Of a stretch of DNA of 64,000 nt, positions 43,264 to 51,976 are shown one piece after another. The position numbers were made by a program, and so were the translations under genes. The notes under the pieces were generated by a model. It was given only the letters and a program-made list of their open reading frames with translations, ran no database searches and had not been told where the DNA came from. Source of the stretch: DASRDS01 sp035570055 (lineage in GTDB: Bacteria; Gemmatimonadota; Gemmatimonadetes; Gemmatimonadales; Gemmatimonadaceae); contig DATMLM010000056.1 of assembly GCA_035570055.1 (NCBI GenBank), positions 1 to 64,000 on the forward strand, read 5' to 3'. The number at the start of each line of letters is the position of its first letter. Position 1 is the stretch's first letter.

Positions 43264-43943
43264 AGCGCGGGATCCGCGATGCCGACTTCCGCGAACCCTC
43301 TGAGACGCAACTGACACGCGTCGCATCGCCCACACGCCGCGCCGTTGGGACCGGGATCATAGCAACTCGTGGTCATCGCGTAATCGACACCAAGCGAGAG
43401 CCCGAGCGAAATAATCTCTGATTTCGTCAGATCGATGAGCGGCGTACGAATGCGGACGGCCGCCTGACTCTCGACCGCGGCCTTGGTCGCGAGGTTCGCC
43501 AGGCGCTCGAACGCCGCGATGTACTCGGGCCGGCAGTCCGGATAGCCCGAGCTATCCATGTGATTCACGCCGATGAAGATGTCGCTCGCCCGCGTGACCT
43601 CCGCGTACGCCAGCGCGAAGGCGAGAAATATGGTATTCCGCGCCGGAACGTATGTGATGGGAATGCCATCGCCGATCTCGCGATCCTTCGGCACGGGGAT
43701 GTCGGCGGTGAGCGCCGAGCCTCCGAACGCCCGCAGGTCGACATCGACGATCTCGTGGCGCGCCACGTGGTATCGCGCCGCGATCCGCCGCGCGGCGTCG
43801 ATCTCATGCGCGTGGCGCTGCCCGTAGCGGAAGGTCAGGGCGTGCACCGAGTACGCGTCACGGGTCGCGATCGCGAGTGTGGTCGTCGAGTCGAGGCCGC
43901 CGGAGAGGAGCACGACGGCCGGTATTCCCTTCACGGTCGCCAT
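43260..43943 (-). CDS. queC: 7-cyano-7-deazaguanine (preQ0) synthase
   Basis: A 227-residue ATP-dependent enzyme converting 7-carboxy-7-deazaguanine to preQ0. The PP-loop is VVLLSGGLDSTT at residues 11-22. The zinc site near the C-terminus has Cys in SCYDPGPNGAACGRCDACQL. YVPARNTIF and GVNHMDSSGYPDCRPE are also standard. It is first in the operon. Its ATG is 17 bases from the divergent membrane-protein start, with GTTAAC between them, so no preQ1 riboswitch fits upstream. QueF and later queuosine genes are not in the window, so the product could feed tRNA queuosine or another deazapurine. Confidence 0.96.
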   Translation of the reverse strand: MATVKGIPAVVLLSGGLDSTTTLAIATRDAYSVHALTFRYGQRHAHEIDAARRIAARYHVARHEIVDVDLRAFGGSALTADIPVPKDREIGDGIPITYVPARNTIFLAFALAYAEVTRASDIFIGVNHMDSSGYPDCRPEYIAAFERLANLATKAAVESQAAVRIRTPLIDLTKSEIISLGLSLGVDYAMTTSCYDPGPNGAACGRCDACQLRLRGFAEVGIADPAL

Positions 43944-43960
43944 CCACCAAAGTTAACCGC

Positions 43961-44434
43961 ATGCATACCATGGATGCCGCGTACCTGCACCTGCTGGTCA
44001 ATCACGTCCCGATCATTCTGACCGTGATCGGCGCCATGGCGGCCGTACTGGCGATCGCCACCCGTCGCCGCGCCGTGTGGCTCTACGCGCTCGTCTCGCT
44101 CACCATCGCGGGCGTCAGCGCCTATCCCGTGATGCTCACGGGACACGCGGCCGAGGACGTCATGAAGGACAAGTGGTATGTCACGCGAGACTCGATCGAA
44201 GAGCACGAGGAGGCGGGTGAGACCGCCATGTGGGTGCTGATCGCGATGGGTGCGGTCAGCGGTTACGCCTGGTGGCGGCTCCTGCGACCTGGTGAGACGG
44301 GTGTGCCGCCCGTCTGGCTCGGCGCGCTCGTCGTCGTGCTGTCGCTCGCGGGCGTCGGGACGACGACTATCGCGGCGTATCGCGGCGGGAATATCGTGTA
44401 CTACTCGCCGAAGCTCGCGTCGCCGCCTCGCTGA
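43961..44434 (+). CDS. Small DUF2231-like membrane protein
   Basis: A 157-residue inner-membrane protein with four hydrophobic helices. The N-terminal HLLVNHVPIILTVIG resembles the start of DUF2231 proteins, and the loop SAYPVMLTGHAAEDVMKD also fits. Function unknown; some relatives are linked to haem or redox proteins, but nothing here confirms that. ATG 43961 or 43970 can be the start. The last 68 bases overlap the convergent SGNH gene. Confidence 0.7.
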   Translation: MHTMDAAYLHLLVNHVPIILTVIGAMAAVLAIATRRRAVWLYALVSLTIAGVSAYPVMLTGHAAEDVMKDKWYVTRDSIEEHEEAGETAMWVLIAMGAVSGYAWWRLLRPGETGVPPVWLGALVVVLSLAGVGTTTIAAYRGGNIVYYSPKLASPPR

Positions 44435-45323
44435 TCGAGCGCAGCGCGGCGCCGGTCCGCGCGCTGAAGGTGGCGGCCCCGGTGGGGTTCATGTGGTACC
44501 CGTCGAGCATGTCCGTCGGCAGCAGTGCGCGATTCGAGACGGGAATGAGCACCGGCACGCCCGCGCGCTTGCCGGCCTCGATCATCATCGGCTCGATGAC
44601 CACGTCATCCGGCGCCCGGGTCGGAATGAGCAGGTAGGCGAACCGCACGCCTCTGGCGGCACAGATGGAGTCCATCTCCGCGAGCCGCGCGGCCGCGATG
44701 GCCACATCGCTGACGGAATCGGGCGTAATCGGCGTCCGATCGAAGAAATCGTGCGCCATCGCGGTGTACTCCGGCACGATCAGCTTCCGCGAGTCCTGGC
44801 GGAGCTGATCCCGGAGGGCGAAGAACGCCGAGTAGTGTTGGAGCACGAGATTGCTCGCCTCGGTCAAGCCGATGCGTTCATCGATCGTGTAGCGCTCGAG
44901 GTTCCCGGCGGTCCAGACGAGTCGCGCGGTGCGGCCGACCGGCGGCCGGTCGGTCACGAGTTGGGCCGGGCTGAATCCGAGCACGATGAGACTCGGGTGG
45001 CTCCCGCGATCGAGGAGCGACGGCACGCCATATCGCCAGTCTTGGTAGCCGGAGCCAAGGACGTACTCCTTCTTCGCCTCGTAGCCCGGGCCGAGCGCGG
45101 CCTGGAGGGCGTCGAGGTCGACACCGTGCAGCACGAGTGAGTTGCCGACGATCAGCACCGGACGCGGCGCGCCGGGCGCCGAGACGAGGTGCACGGCATC
45201 CAGGGTCTCATCGCGGACTGCGCGGTTCGAGGCGAGATGCCCGAGCATCCAGGCAGACGCGCCCTCGAGGCCGACGCACAGCAGGCCGCACACGATCAGC
45301 ACCCAGAGCAGGCGACGCGACAT
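44367..45323 (-). CDS. SGNH-hydrolase-like membrane-anchored protein, partner of the MBOAT gene
   Basis: A 318-residue protein with one N-terminal membrane helix (MSRRLLWVLIVCGLLCVGLEGASAW) and an SGNH-like domain. VLIVGNSLVLHGVD carries the GxS nucleophile (Ser62), and MLDGYHMNPTGAATF near the C-terminus gives the DxxH pair. The start ATG follows the MBOAT stop after one base, so the pair is co-translated. In alginate and other systems an MBOAT transfers acyl groups to a periplasmic SGNH-type protein that modifies or deacylates a polymer. By analogy this protein may acetylate the exopolysaccharide. It is shorter than AlgJ/AlgX. Confidence 0.75.
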   Translation of the reverse strand: MSRRLLWVLIVCGLLCVGLEGASAWMLGHLASNRAVRDETLDAVHLVSAPGAPRPVLIVGNSLVLHGVDLDALQAALGPGYEAKKEYVLGSGYQDWRYGVPSLLDRGSHPSLIVLGFSPAQLVTDRPPVGRTARLVWTAGNLERYTIDERIGLTEASNLVLQHYSAFFALRDQLRQDSRKLIVPEYTAMAHDFFDRTPITPDSVSDVAIAAARLAEMDSICAARGVRFAYLLIPTRAPDDVVIEPMMIEAGKRAGVPVLIPVSNRALLPTDMLDGYHMNPTGAATFSARTGAALRSISEAATRASASSTRYSRRDTPR

Positions 45324-45324
45324 G

Positions 45325-46728
45325 CTAAAATTGAAAGTAGATGAACGCGCTCGATTCGCCCTGACTGAATATCGCGACTGCGATGACCGCGGCGGCGGCG
45401 GCGGCGATCTGCCACCGGAAGCGCGCGCTCTGTCCGAGATACTCGTCGCCCGTGCTCTCCAGCCGGAGGTCCATCGCGAACAGCGGCAAACTGAAGATCG
45501 CGAGGTACGCGAGCGCCGACACGTACGTCGGACGCCACGCCCAGTTCGTGAACTGGCGGAGATAGGCCCACGCCGCCCCGAACGACGCCGCGCGGAAGAA
45601 GATCCAGCCGAAGCAGACGAAGTGGAAGACCAGGATCCGGCGCCACCAGGTTCCGAGCGCCGTGTGCACGACCTCCTTCGCGAGACCCAGCGCCCGCTCG
45701 ACCGCCAGGCCGGCACCGTGCAACGCGCCCCAGAACACGAACGTCCAGTTCGCGCCGTGCCACAGGCCTCCCAACAGCATGGTCACGAACAGATTGCGAT
45801 AGGTCGCGGCCTCGCCGTGACGGCTGCCACCGAGTGGGATGTACAGATAGTCGCGCAGCCAGGTCGAAAGACTGATGTGCCAGCGCCGCCAGAAATCTTG
45901 CAAGCTCGTCGCGAGATACGGCTGCCGGAAGTTGACCATGAAGTGAAACCCGAGTACCTGAGCGCTCCCGCGCGCGATGTCGCTGTAGCCGCTGAAGTCA
46001 CCGTAGATCTGCCAGGCGAACGCATAGATGCCGATGAGCGCCGCGATACCGGTCGAACCCATACGGCCAGAGAACGCCGCGTTCGCCAGCACCCCGCAGC
46101 TGTCAGCGATGACGCACTTGCGAAAGAGCCCGGACAAGATGAGCATGACGCCGTCATAGATGCGCGTCTGATCCACCACCCGTGGACGCTGGACCTGAGG
46201 GAGTAAGTGGGATGGCCGTTGAATGGGCCCGGCGATCAGGTGGGGAAAGAAGCTGATAAAGAGCCCGTAATCGACAAACGATGTCGCGGCGGCCACGCGG
46301 CCGTAGTACACGTCGACGATGTAGGCGACTTCCTGGAACGTATAGAACGAGATGGCCGGCGGCAGGATGATGCTGAACAGGGCGTGCGGTATCGAATGCA
46401 TGCCGAGCAGCGCCGCGAAATGTTCGGCCGAGTCGACGAAGAAATTGAAGTACTTGAAGAACCCGAGGATCGAGAAGTTGATCGCCAGGGAGACAACGAG
46501 GAGCGACCGCCGCTTGCGCGGCTCGGTGCTCCTGCTGATCGCGCCCGCGATCCAATAATCCATTGCCGTCGACGCGATCATGACCAGCAGAAATCGCCAA
46601 TCCCACCAGCCGTAGAAGAAGTAGCTGGCCGCGAGCAGAAAGCGATTTTGGGCTGTATGTCGCATCCGCCAGTAGGCGAACACGACGAGCATCAAGAAAA
46701 CGAGGTAGACGGCGCTATCGAAGAGCAC
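45325..46728 (-). CDS. MBOAT-family O-acyltransferase (AlgI-like)
   Basis: A 467-residue polytopic membrane protein that moves acyl groups across the inner membrane for polymer O-acetylation. The catalytic His324 lies in GGLWHGANWTF. ISFYTFQEVAYIVDVYYG, SFFPHLIAGPI, DFSGYSDIARG and LQDFWRRWHISLSTWLRDYLY are all family landmarks. The start is GTG 46728. It lies 36 bases behind the serine hydrolase and one base ahead of the SGNH partner. The acceptor is unknown; the nearest candidate is the exopolysaccharide made by the locus at 24698-36114. Confidence 0.93.
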   Translation of the reverse strand: MLFDSAVYLVFLMLVVFAYWRMRHTAQNRFLLAASYFFYGWWDWRFLLVMIASTAMDYWIAGAISRSTEPRKRRSLLVVSLAINFSILGFFKYFNFFVDSAEHFAALLGMHSIPHALFSIILPPAISFYTFQEVAYIVDVYYGRVAAATSFVDYGLFISFFPHLIAGPIQRPSHLLPQVQRPRVVDQTRIYDGVMLILSGLFRKCVIADSCGVLANAAFSGRMGSTGIAALIGIYAFAWQIYGDFSGYSDIARGSAQVLGFHFMVNFRQPYLATSLQDFWRRWHISLSTWLRDYLYIPLGGSRHGEAATYRNLFVTMLLGGLWHGANWTFVFWGALHGAGLAVERALGLAKEVVHTALGTWWRRILVFHFVCFGWIFFRAASFGAAWAYLRQFTNWAWRPTYVSALAYLAIFSLPLFAMDLRLESTGDEYLGQSARFRWQIAAAAAAVIAVAIFSQGESSAFIYFQF

Positions 46729-46764
46729 GGATCTCGTCAGACTCGCAAAGAATGTGCGCGGCCG

Positions 46765-47958
46765 TCAGCGCGGCATCGAAACGGAGCTCGTGTGCCACCC
46801 GCGCTCGCCGTCCGAGCGCAGCGTAAGGGTCGGCCTCGCCAGCGGCCCCAGGTCGAGGGTCGCCGCCTCGGCGATGTCGGCCACATCGGCCCGTACATCG
46901 GCCAGCGCGGCCCACGGAGGGAGCGGATGCGTATCATCGCCGCATGCCCAGTTCGTGAGCAATATCACGAACATGTCATGCGACGGATCGATCCAGATGC
47001 TGGTCCCAGTGTAGCCCGTATGGCCATACGCCGTCTCGTCCATGATCTGCCCGCAGCTCGCGCCACCGCAGGTATCCCACCCCAGCGCGCGATGGCCGGC
47101 CGCGCGGCGCGTGAAAAGCGCCACGGTCGATTCGTGAACGATGCGAACGCCGTCGAGCCGCCCACCATTGAGCATCATACGGGCAAAGATAGACAGGTCG
47201 GCCGCGCTGCTGAATAGCCCCGCGTGGCCCGCGACGCCACCGAGGGCCGCGGCGTTGCGATCGTGGACGCGCCCAAGCGGCGCTTCGGTGAGCGCGAGGC
47301 GACTGTGCCACGATTTCGGCGGGCGGAAGCGCGTCGACTTCATGCCCAGTTTCTGAAACACATGCTCGGACACGAACGCATCCAGCGGCTCGTGCGCCAC
47401 GGCTTCGACGACGAAGCCGAGGACGTCGGCGCCGAGGTCCGAGTACACGTAATGATCGCCGGGCGTGTACTCGAGCGGCGTTTTGAGCACCGCCCGGCGC
47501 GGGTGCGGTACGCGCCACAGCTCCCGGCCGGCCGGTAACCCTGACCGGTGGGTCAGGAGGTCACGCAGCGTCACGTGGGCGCGCTTGCCGATCTTCCAAC
47601 TGGGAAGATACCGCGCGACTGGAGCGTCGAGGCGCACGCGCCCCTGGTCGTACAGGATCATGATTGCGGTCGTCGTGGCGATCACTTTCGTGAGCGACGC
47701 CAGATCGTAGACCGTCTTCGAGGGATCGACCGCCGAGTGGGCCTCGTCGGCGCACCCGCGTGCGCCATAGCCGCGGAGCCACACGGTCCCGTCGCGCCGG
47801 CCGATCGCCACCGATGCGCCGGGGAACCCACCGGCGGTCACGCCGCGCTCGATGACGTAGTCGACCGTGAACAGCCGCTCGGCGTCCAACGTCGCGCTAT
47901 CGGGCGCGGGCGTCGTGTCGGCCTGCGCCGCCAGCAGAAATCCGAGCCAGGCGATCAC
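46765..47958 (-). CDS. Class C beta-lactamase-like serine hydrolase
   Basis: A 397-residue exported serine hydrolase of the beta-lactamase/esterase family. A short signal (MIAWLGFLLAAQA) is followed by the SxxK motif S88-L-T-K91, the YxN-like YSDLG and the third motif HTGYTGTS. GVPG-like FPGASVAIGRRDG and LLTHRSGLP are also typical. Its natural substrate could be a peptide, ester or D-amino-acid derivative; beta-lactam resistance cannot be assumed. The start is GTG 47958. It belongs to a co-oriented run from glycerate kinase down to the SGNH gene. Confidence 0.88.
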   Translation of the reverse strand: MIAWLGFLLAAQADTTPAPDSATLDAERLFTVDYVIERGVTAGGFPGASVAIGRRDGTVWLRGYGARGCADEAHSAVDPSKTVYDLASLTKVIATTTAIMILYDQGRVRLDAPVARYLPSWKIGKRAHVTLRDLLTHRSGLPAGRELWRVPHPRRAVLKTPLEYTPGDHYVYSDLGADVLGFVVEAVAHEPLDAFVSEHVFQKLGMKSTRFRPPKSWHSRLALTEAPLGRVHDRNAAALGGVAGHAGLFSSAADLSIFARMMLNGGRLDGVRIVHESTVALFTRRAAGHRALGWDTCGGASCGQIMDETAYGHTGYTGTSIWIDPSHDMFVILLTNWACGDDTHPLPPWAALADVRADVADIAEAATLDLGPLARPTLTLRSDGERGWHTSSVSMPR

Positions 47959-47988
47959 CTCATCATGACGAACGGCGGAGACAGTTCG

Positions 47989-48630
47989 TCATGGCGTTTT
48001 CTTGCCGGACTGCGCCTCGCGTGTGAGCGCGGCGCCGCGGGTGAGGCCGGCGAGGATCGCGCGTGTCTCGGTCAGGGTCGCTGGCAGCGAGAAGCCGCCG
48101 GCGCGGTCATCAGAGAAGAAAAAGCGATAGCGGGCTTCGCCGGCGTAGACGTGGCGGCCAAAAGACATCGTTCGGCCGCTCTTGGGCTCCTCCAGCACTG
48201 GCGGCGGGGCATCGCGGTGCGGCTTTTTGGGCGGGAGAAAGGCGCGGGTCTCGCGCACGAAGTCATCGACGGCGTCGGCATCGACCTGCATCGTCATCGT
48301 CTGCGTCGCGTCGCCGGCGCCGACGTAGACGCGGCCGCCATAGTGGGCACGGACAATGAACACGCCATCGCCAATGGCCAGATTTGCCGCCATCCAGCCG
48401 CTCGCGCTCGTATCCGGCGCACTCGGCGGCGCCGTTGTCGCGCCAGCCGGCTGGGCCGTGTCTGGCTTTGCAGCCGGGCGGGTCGTGTCTGGCTTTGCAT
48501 GCAGGCCGGCCCACGCCGCTGCGGTGTCTTGATACACAGCGGGCCCCGAAGGCGCCGTCGCTGTCGTCGGTGGCGGCGCGTGATGCGCGCAGCCGAGCAG
48601 GACGCACGAAAGAGCCGAGAAACGCCTCAT
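47989..48630 (-). CDS. Lipoprotein of unknown function
   Basis: A 213-residue protein with a lipobox LLGC (Cys14) after MRRFSALSCVL. A Pro/Thr/Ala-rich spacer contains two near copies of KPDTxxPA, encoded by two copies of a 16-base direct repeat (near 48459-48500). The C-terminal domain (SGWMAANLAIGDGVFIV, YVGAGDATQTMTMQVDADAV, RFFFSDDRAGGFSLP) is mostly beta-predicted and unassigned. The ATG overlaps the aguA stop (ATGA); the longer reading upstream is an alternative frame of aguA. Confidence 0.75.
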   Translation of the reverse strand: MRRFSALSCVLLGCAHHAPPPTTATAPSGPAVYQDTAAAWAGLHAKPDTTRPAAKPDTAQPAGATTAPPSAPDTSASGWMAANLAIGDGVFIVRAHYGGRVYVGAGDATQTMTMQVDADAVDDFVRETRAFLPPKKPHRDAPPPVLEEPKSGRTMSFGRHVYAGEARYRFFFSDDRAGGFSLPATLTETRAILAGLTRGAALTREAQSGKKTP

Positions 48631-49640
48631 TTCGGTTGCTGCTGCGTCAGGCAATGCAGCGTGCCAAACCCCCACACGAGATCGACGGCATGAATCCCGA
48701 CGACCTGGCGATCGGGAAATAGCCCGGCCATGGCATTGAGCGCCACGCGATCCGCGGGATCGTTGAACGTGGGAACGAGCACTTTCGTATTCGCGATGTA
48801 GAAGTTCGCATACGACGCCGGCAACCGCTGCCCGCTCATGAGCACGGGCCGCGGAAACGGCACCTGCACGACCCGGAATGCCCCGTCGTTCCCCCCGGCG
48901 AGCTCCAGTCGCCGGAGATTGTCGACCGAAGCCAAGTAGTTGTCGTCCGCGGGATCCTCCTCGAACGCGAGGACGATGGTATCCGGGTCGACGAACCGCG
49001 CGACGTCGTCGACGTGCCCATGCGTATCGTCCCCGACGCACGACGCGCCGAGCCACAGGGTCTGACGTACGCCGAGGTACTCGCGGAAGATGGTCTCGTA
49101 GCCGTCCCGCGAGAGACCGGGATTCCGGCACTGCACGGTCGAGAGCAAGCACTCTTCGGTCACGAGTATCAACCCTTCGCCGTTCACGTCCAACGCCCCG
49201 CCTTCCATGACGACAGGCGCACCCGTATCGGGACGCACCGGATCGATCAGCGTGAGGCCGCTGATCTTTGCCACCGCGTCGGGCACCCTCGCGTCCAGCG
49301 CGTAGTTATCGTACTTCGCCCACGCGTTGAAGTGCCATCGGAGCAATCCCTGATCGACACCGGTGGGCGCCGAGTCACGGAGCCACGACCGGTCAGTCGG
49401 GACGAGGTGCAGGCGATACGCCTGGGGTGGTACGCCGTGTGCGGCCAGTGCCTCTGTTGCATCGGCCTGCACCTCGGCGCTCGCGCACAAAATCTCGACG
49501 CGCTCCGATCCGACGAGCGCGCGCACGATCTCGGCGTAATCCCATCGGATCGCCTCGAATTTTCCCGGCCAATCCGGCTCGTGGTGCGGCCACGCGATCC
49601 ACGTCGCCTCGTGTGGCTCCCACTCCGCGGGCATGCGCAT
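48627..49640 (-). CDS. aguA: Agmatine deiminase
   Basis: A 337-residue enzyme of the peptidyl-arginine/agmatine deiminase fold that turns agmatine into N-carbamoylputrescine. MPAEWEPHEATWIAWPHH is the family N-terminus. WLRDSAPT, GGALDVNGEG and DDTHGHVDDVARF (catalytic His) follow, and the nucleophile Cys330 lies in GFGTLHCLTQQQP at the extreme C-terminus. AguB lies 5 bases upstream, so both steps to putrescine are present. The arginine decarboxylase that makes agmatine is not in the window. Confidence 0.94.
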   Translation of the reverse strand: MRMPAEWEPHEATWIAWPHHEPDWPGKFEAIRWDYAEIVRALVGSERVEILCASAEVQADATEALAAHGVPPQAYRLHLVPTDRSWLRDSAPTGVDQGLLRWHFNAWAKYDNYALDARVPDAVAKISGLTLIDPVRPDTGAPVVMEGGALDVNGEGLILVTEECLLSTVQCRNPGLSRDGYETIFREYLGVRQTLWLGASCVGDDTHGHVDDVARFVDPDTIVLAFEEDPADDNYLASVDNLRRLELAGGNDGAFRVVQVPFPRPVLMSGQRLPASYANFYIANTKVLVPTFNDPADRVALNAMAGLFPDRQVVGIHAVDLVWGFGTLHCLTQQQPK

Positions 49641-49645
49641 TCGCG

Positions 49646-50518
49646 TTACCCTATGAAGCGATTGCCGATCGGTGCGTACGCATCGACCCGGCGGTCGCGC
49701 AGGAACGGCCAGTTTCGCCGGGTTTCCTCGATGATTGCCGGATCGCAGGTTGCCACGAGCACTTCAGGCCCCGTACCGGCCTGCGCGATCACCCGACCGA
49801 ACGGGTCGGCGATGAACGAGTGGCCCCAGAACTCGATGCCCTTCGTGCCCGGCTCGGGCTCGTGGCCGACGCGATTCACCGCGGCGACAAAGACACCATT
49901 CGCGATCGCGTGACTGCGCTGAATCGTCTGCCACGCACTCAACTGATCCTGTCCGACCGCGTCTTTCTCGGCCGGATGCCAGCCGATCGCCGTCGGATAG
50001 AACAAGATCTCGGCACCCATGAGCGACGTAATTCTCGCGCCCTCCGGGAACCATTGGTCCCAGCAGATCAGCGTGCCGACTTTTGCTCGCTTTGTCGGCC
50101 ACACGCGGAAGGTGTCGCCAGGGGTGAAATAATATTTCTCGTAGTATTGGGGGTCGTCCGGGATATGCAGCTTGCGGTACACCCCAAGCAAAGAGCCATC
50201 GGCGTCGATGACCGCCGCGGAGTTGCGATAGACACCGGCCGCCTCGCGCTCGAAGATCGGGACGATCAGCACGACGGAGAGCGACTTGGCGAGCGCCTGC
50301 ATCGACGTGACCGTCGGCCCGGGAATCGGCTCGGCCAGGTCGAATCGCTCGGCCTTCGTGGCCTGCGCGAAGTACGGTGCGTCGAACAGCTCCTGCAAGC
50401 AAATGATCTGGGCGCCTCGGGAGGCGGCCTCGCGGATCTTGTCCTGAGCGTCGCGGACGTTCGCGGCGATATCGTCGGTGACGGCGGCCTGAATGAGGCC
50501 GACTGTAAATGGTGGCAT
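49646..50518 (-). CDS. aguB: N-carbamoylputrescine amidase
   Basis: A 290-residue nitrilase-superfamily enzyme that releases putrescine, CO2 and ammonia from N-carbamoylputrescine. The catalytic triad is Glu43 (CLQELF), Lys116 (YRKLHIPDD) and Cys152 (LICWDQWFPE), all in family context. IGWHPAEKDAVGQDQLSAW is a strong AguB mark. It starts 10 bases after the glycerate kinase stop and ends 5 bases before aguA, so the three are one transcription unit. Confidence 0.95.
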   Translation of the reverse strand: MPPFTVGLIQAAVTDDIAANVRDAQDKIREAASRGAQIICLQELFDAPYFAQATKAERFDLAEPIPGPTVTSMQALAKSLSVVLIVPIFEREAAGVYRNSAAVIDADGSLLGVYRKLHIPDDPQYYEKYYFTPGDTFRVWPTKRAKVGTLICWDQWFPEGARITSLMGAEILFYPTAIGWHPAEKDAVGQDQLSAWQTIQRSHAIANGVFVAAVNRVGHEPEPGTKGIEFWGHSFIADPFGRVIAQAGTGPEVLVATCDPAIIEETRRNWPFLRDRRVDAYAPIGNRFIG

Positions 50519-50528
50519 TGCGGGAAAT

Positions 50529-51845
50529 CTAGACGATCAGGCCGAACGCCACGTCCATCACGTTGGTACCGGTGTAGCCGGTGCGAAGCAACGCGCTCGC
50601 GGCATCCAGCGCGCGATAGGCGTCGTGCCCCGCGAGGTCGGCGGCTGGATCGCGCCCGGCAGCGCTCACGGCGGTCCATGTGAGGCCGTCGACAATAGCG
50701 CCGGCGGCGTCCGTCGGGCCGTCGCGCCCATCGGTCCCGGCCGCTAGCAGGGCGATGCCCGACGCGGTGTCGCCGGCATCAGCCAACGAACGCGCGGCGG
50801 CGAGCGCCAACTCTTGGCTGCGGCCTCCGAGCCCAGGCGTGCTGCGGGCGGTGCCCAGCGTGACGGTCGTCTCGCCGCCCCACAGCACGCAGCGCGAGCG
50901 GTACGCGCCTCGCGCGAGCTTTCGCCGTGCGAGGAGCTCGCTCGCCAAGCGAACGCCGGCGATCGAGGCTTCGCCCGCCAGCGGGGTGGGCGAGATGATC
51001 ACTTCGTCGAATCCGATCTCTCGCGCCCGCGCGGCCGCCGCTTCGACCGCGTGGCGATTACTCACGATGACCTGCGCGCGCACGTTCGTGAACGCCGGGT
51101 CGCCCGGTTTCGGCGTGTCCGGTACTTCGCCGCACGCGATCCGCTCGAGGTGCGCGCGCACAACGGCATCAAAACGCATCCAGCGACCCGACCGTTCGAG
51201 GCGCGAAATCAGGTCGCTCGTTACAACAGGATCGCCAACGAAGGGTCCCGACGATATCGACGCCGGATCGTCTCCAGGCACATCGGACACGAGCAAGCAG
51301 TCGATCCGTCTTCCGGGAAGCGCTATGGTGATCCGACCAGCGCTCCACCGTGTGAATCTCTTTCGTACGGCGTTGACGATGCCAATATCGGCGCCCGAAG
51401 CGAGGAGAGCTTCGTAGAGACGGGCAAGTTCCGAAGGGCCAAAATCCGGGATGTCCGGGAGCGGCGCGGCGACCAGCGCACTCGCACCGCCGGAGACGAG
51501 AGCGAGTACGCGTTCGGCGGAGCCGACGCGTGCAATGGCGTCGGCGATGGCCGCGGCCGCGGCGAGCGAGCCAGCACCGGGGATGGGATGGTCGCCGACG
51601 ACGACCGGGAGGGCCGAGGGTGCAGCCTCGGGCGCGACAATGACGCCTCCCGCCGGAGGAGACCCGAGCGCGGCCATAGCGCCGTTGGCCATGGCGACGG
51701 CGGCTTTGCCCAACGCGATGACGTGTACGGGCTCGGAGCCGGGCGCGAGCTGCCTGACGGCGTCCCGTGTTGCTGCCTCCGGGTTAGCCCCGGTGACGGC
51801 TGCCTCATACAGGCGGCCGAGCACTTCGCGGGGTGATGGCAGCAC
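50529..51845 (-). CDS. Glycerate 2-kinase (DUF4147 / MOFRL family)
   Basis: A 438-residue enzyme that phosphorylates D-glycerate to 2-phosphoglycerate, usually after glyoxylate or hydroxypyruvate reduction. Residues about 8-235 form the DUF4147 half (VIALGKAAVAMANGA, LALVSGGASAL, LLVSDVPGDDPASISSGP). About 310-425 form the MOFRL half (CVLWGGETTVTL, GGRSQELALAAA, AAGTDGRDGPTDAAGA). The start is GTG 51845 without an evident ribosome-binding site. It heads the minus-strand run through aguB and aguA. The link to putrescine metabolism is positional only. Confidence 0.92.
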   Translation of the reverse strand: MLPSPREVLGRLYEAAVTGANPEAATRDAVRQLAPGSEPVHVIALGKAAVAMANGAMAALGSPPAGGVIVAPEAAPSALPVVVGDHPIPGAGSLAAAAAIADAIARVGSAERVLALVSGGASALVAAPLPDIPDFGPSELARLYEALLASGADIGIVNAVRKRFTRWSAGRITIALPGRRIDCLLVSDVPGDDPASISSGPFVGDPVVTSDLISRLERSGRWMRFDAVVRAHLERIACGEVPDTPKPGDPAFTNVRAQVIVSNRHAVEAAAARAREIGFDEVIISPTPLAGEASIAGVRLASELLARRKLARGAYRSRCVLWGGETTVTLGTARSTPGLGGRSQELALAAARSLADAGDTASGIALLAAGTDGRDGPTDAAGAIVDGLTWTAVSAAGRDPAADLAGHDAYRALDAASALLRTGYTGTNVMDVAFGLIV

Positions 51846-51976
51846 ACGGGGAGTCTGTCATGGCGGCCCCTGGCTCGCCAGACCGTGGGTTCTTGCGTCG
51901 GTCAAAATGTCCGGAGACAGTGACGCCGAGCCCATCCATACAGTCTGGATGTGAGGTCCTCTATGGAACGGAACCC

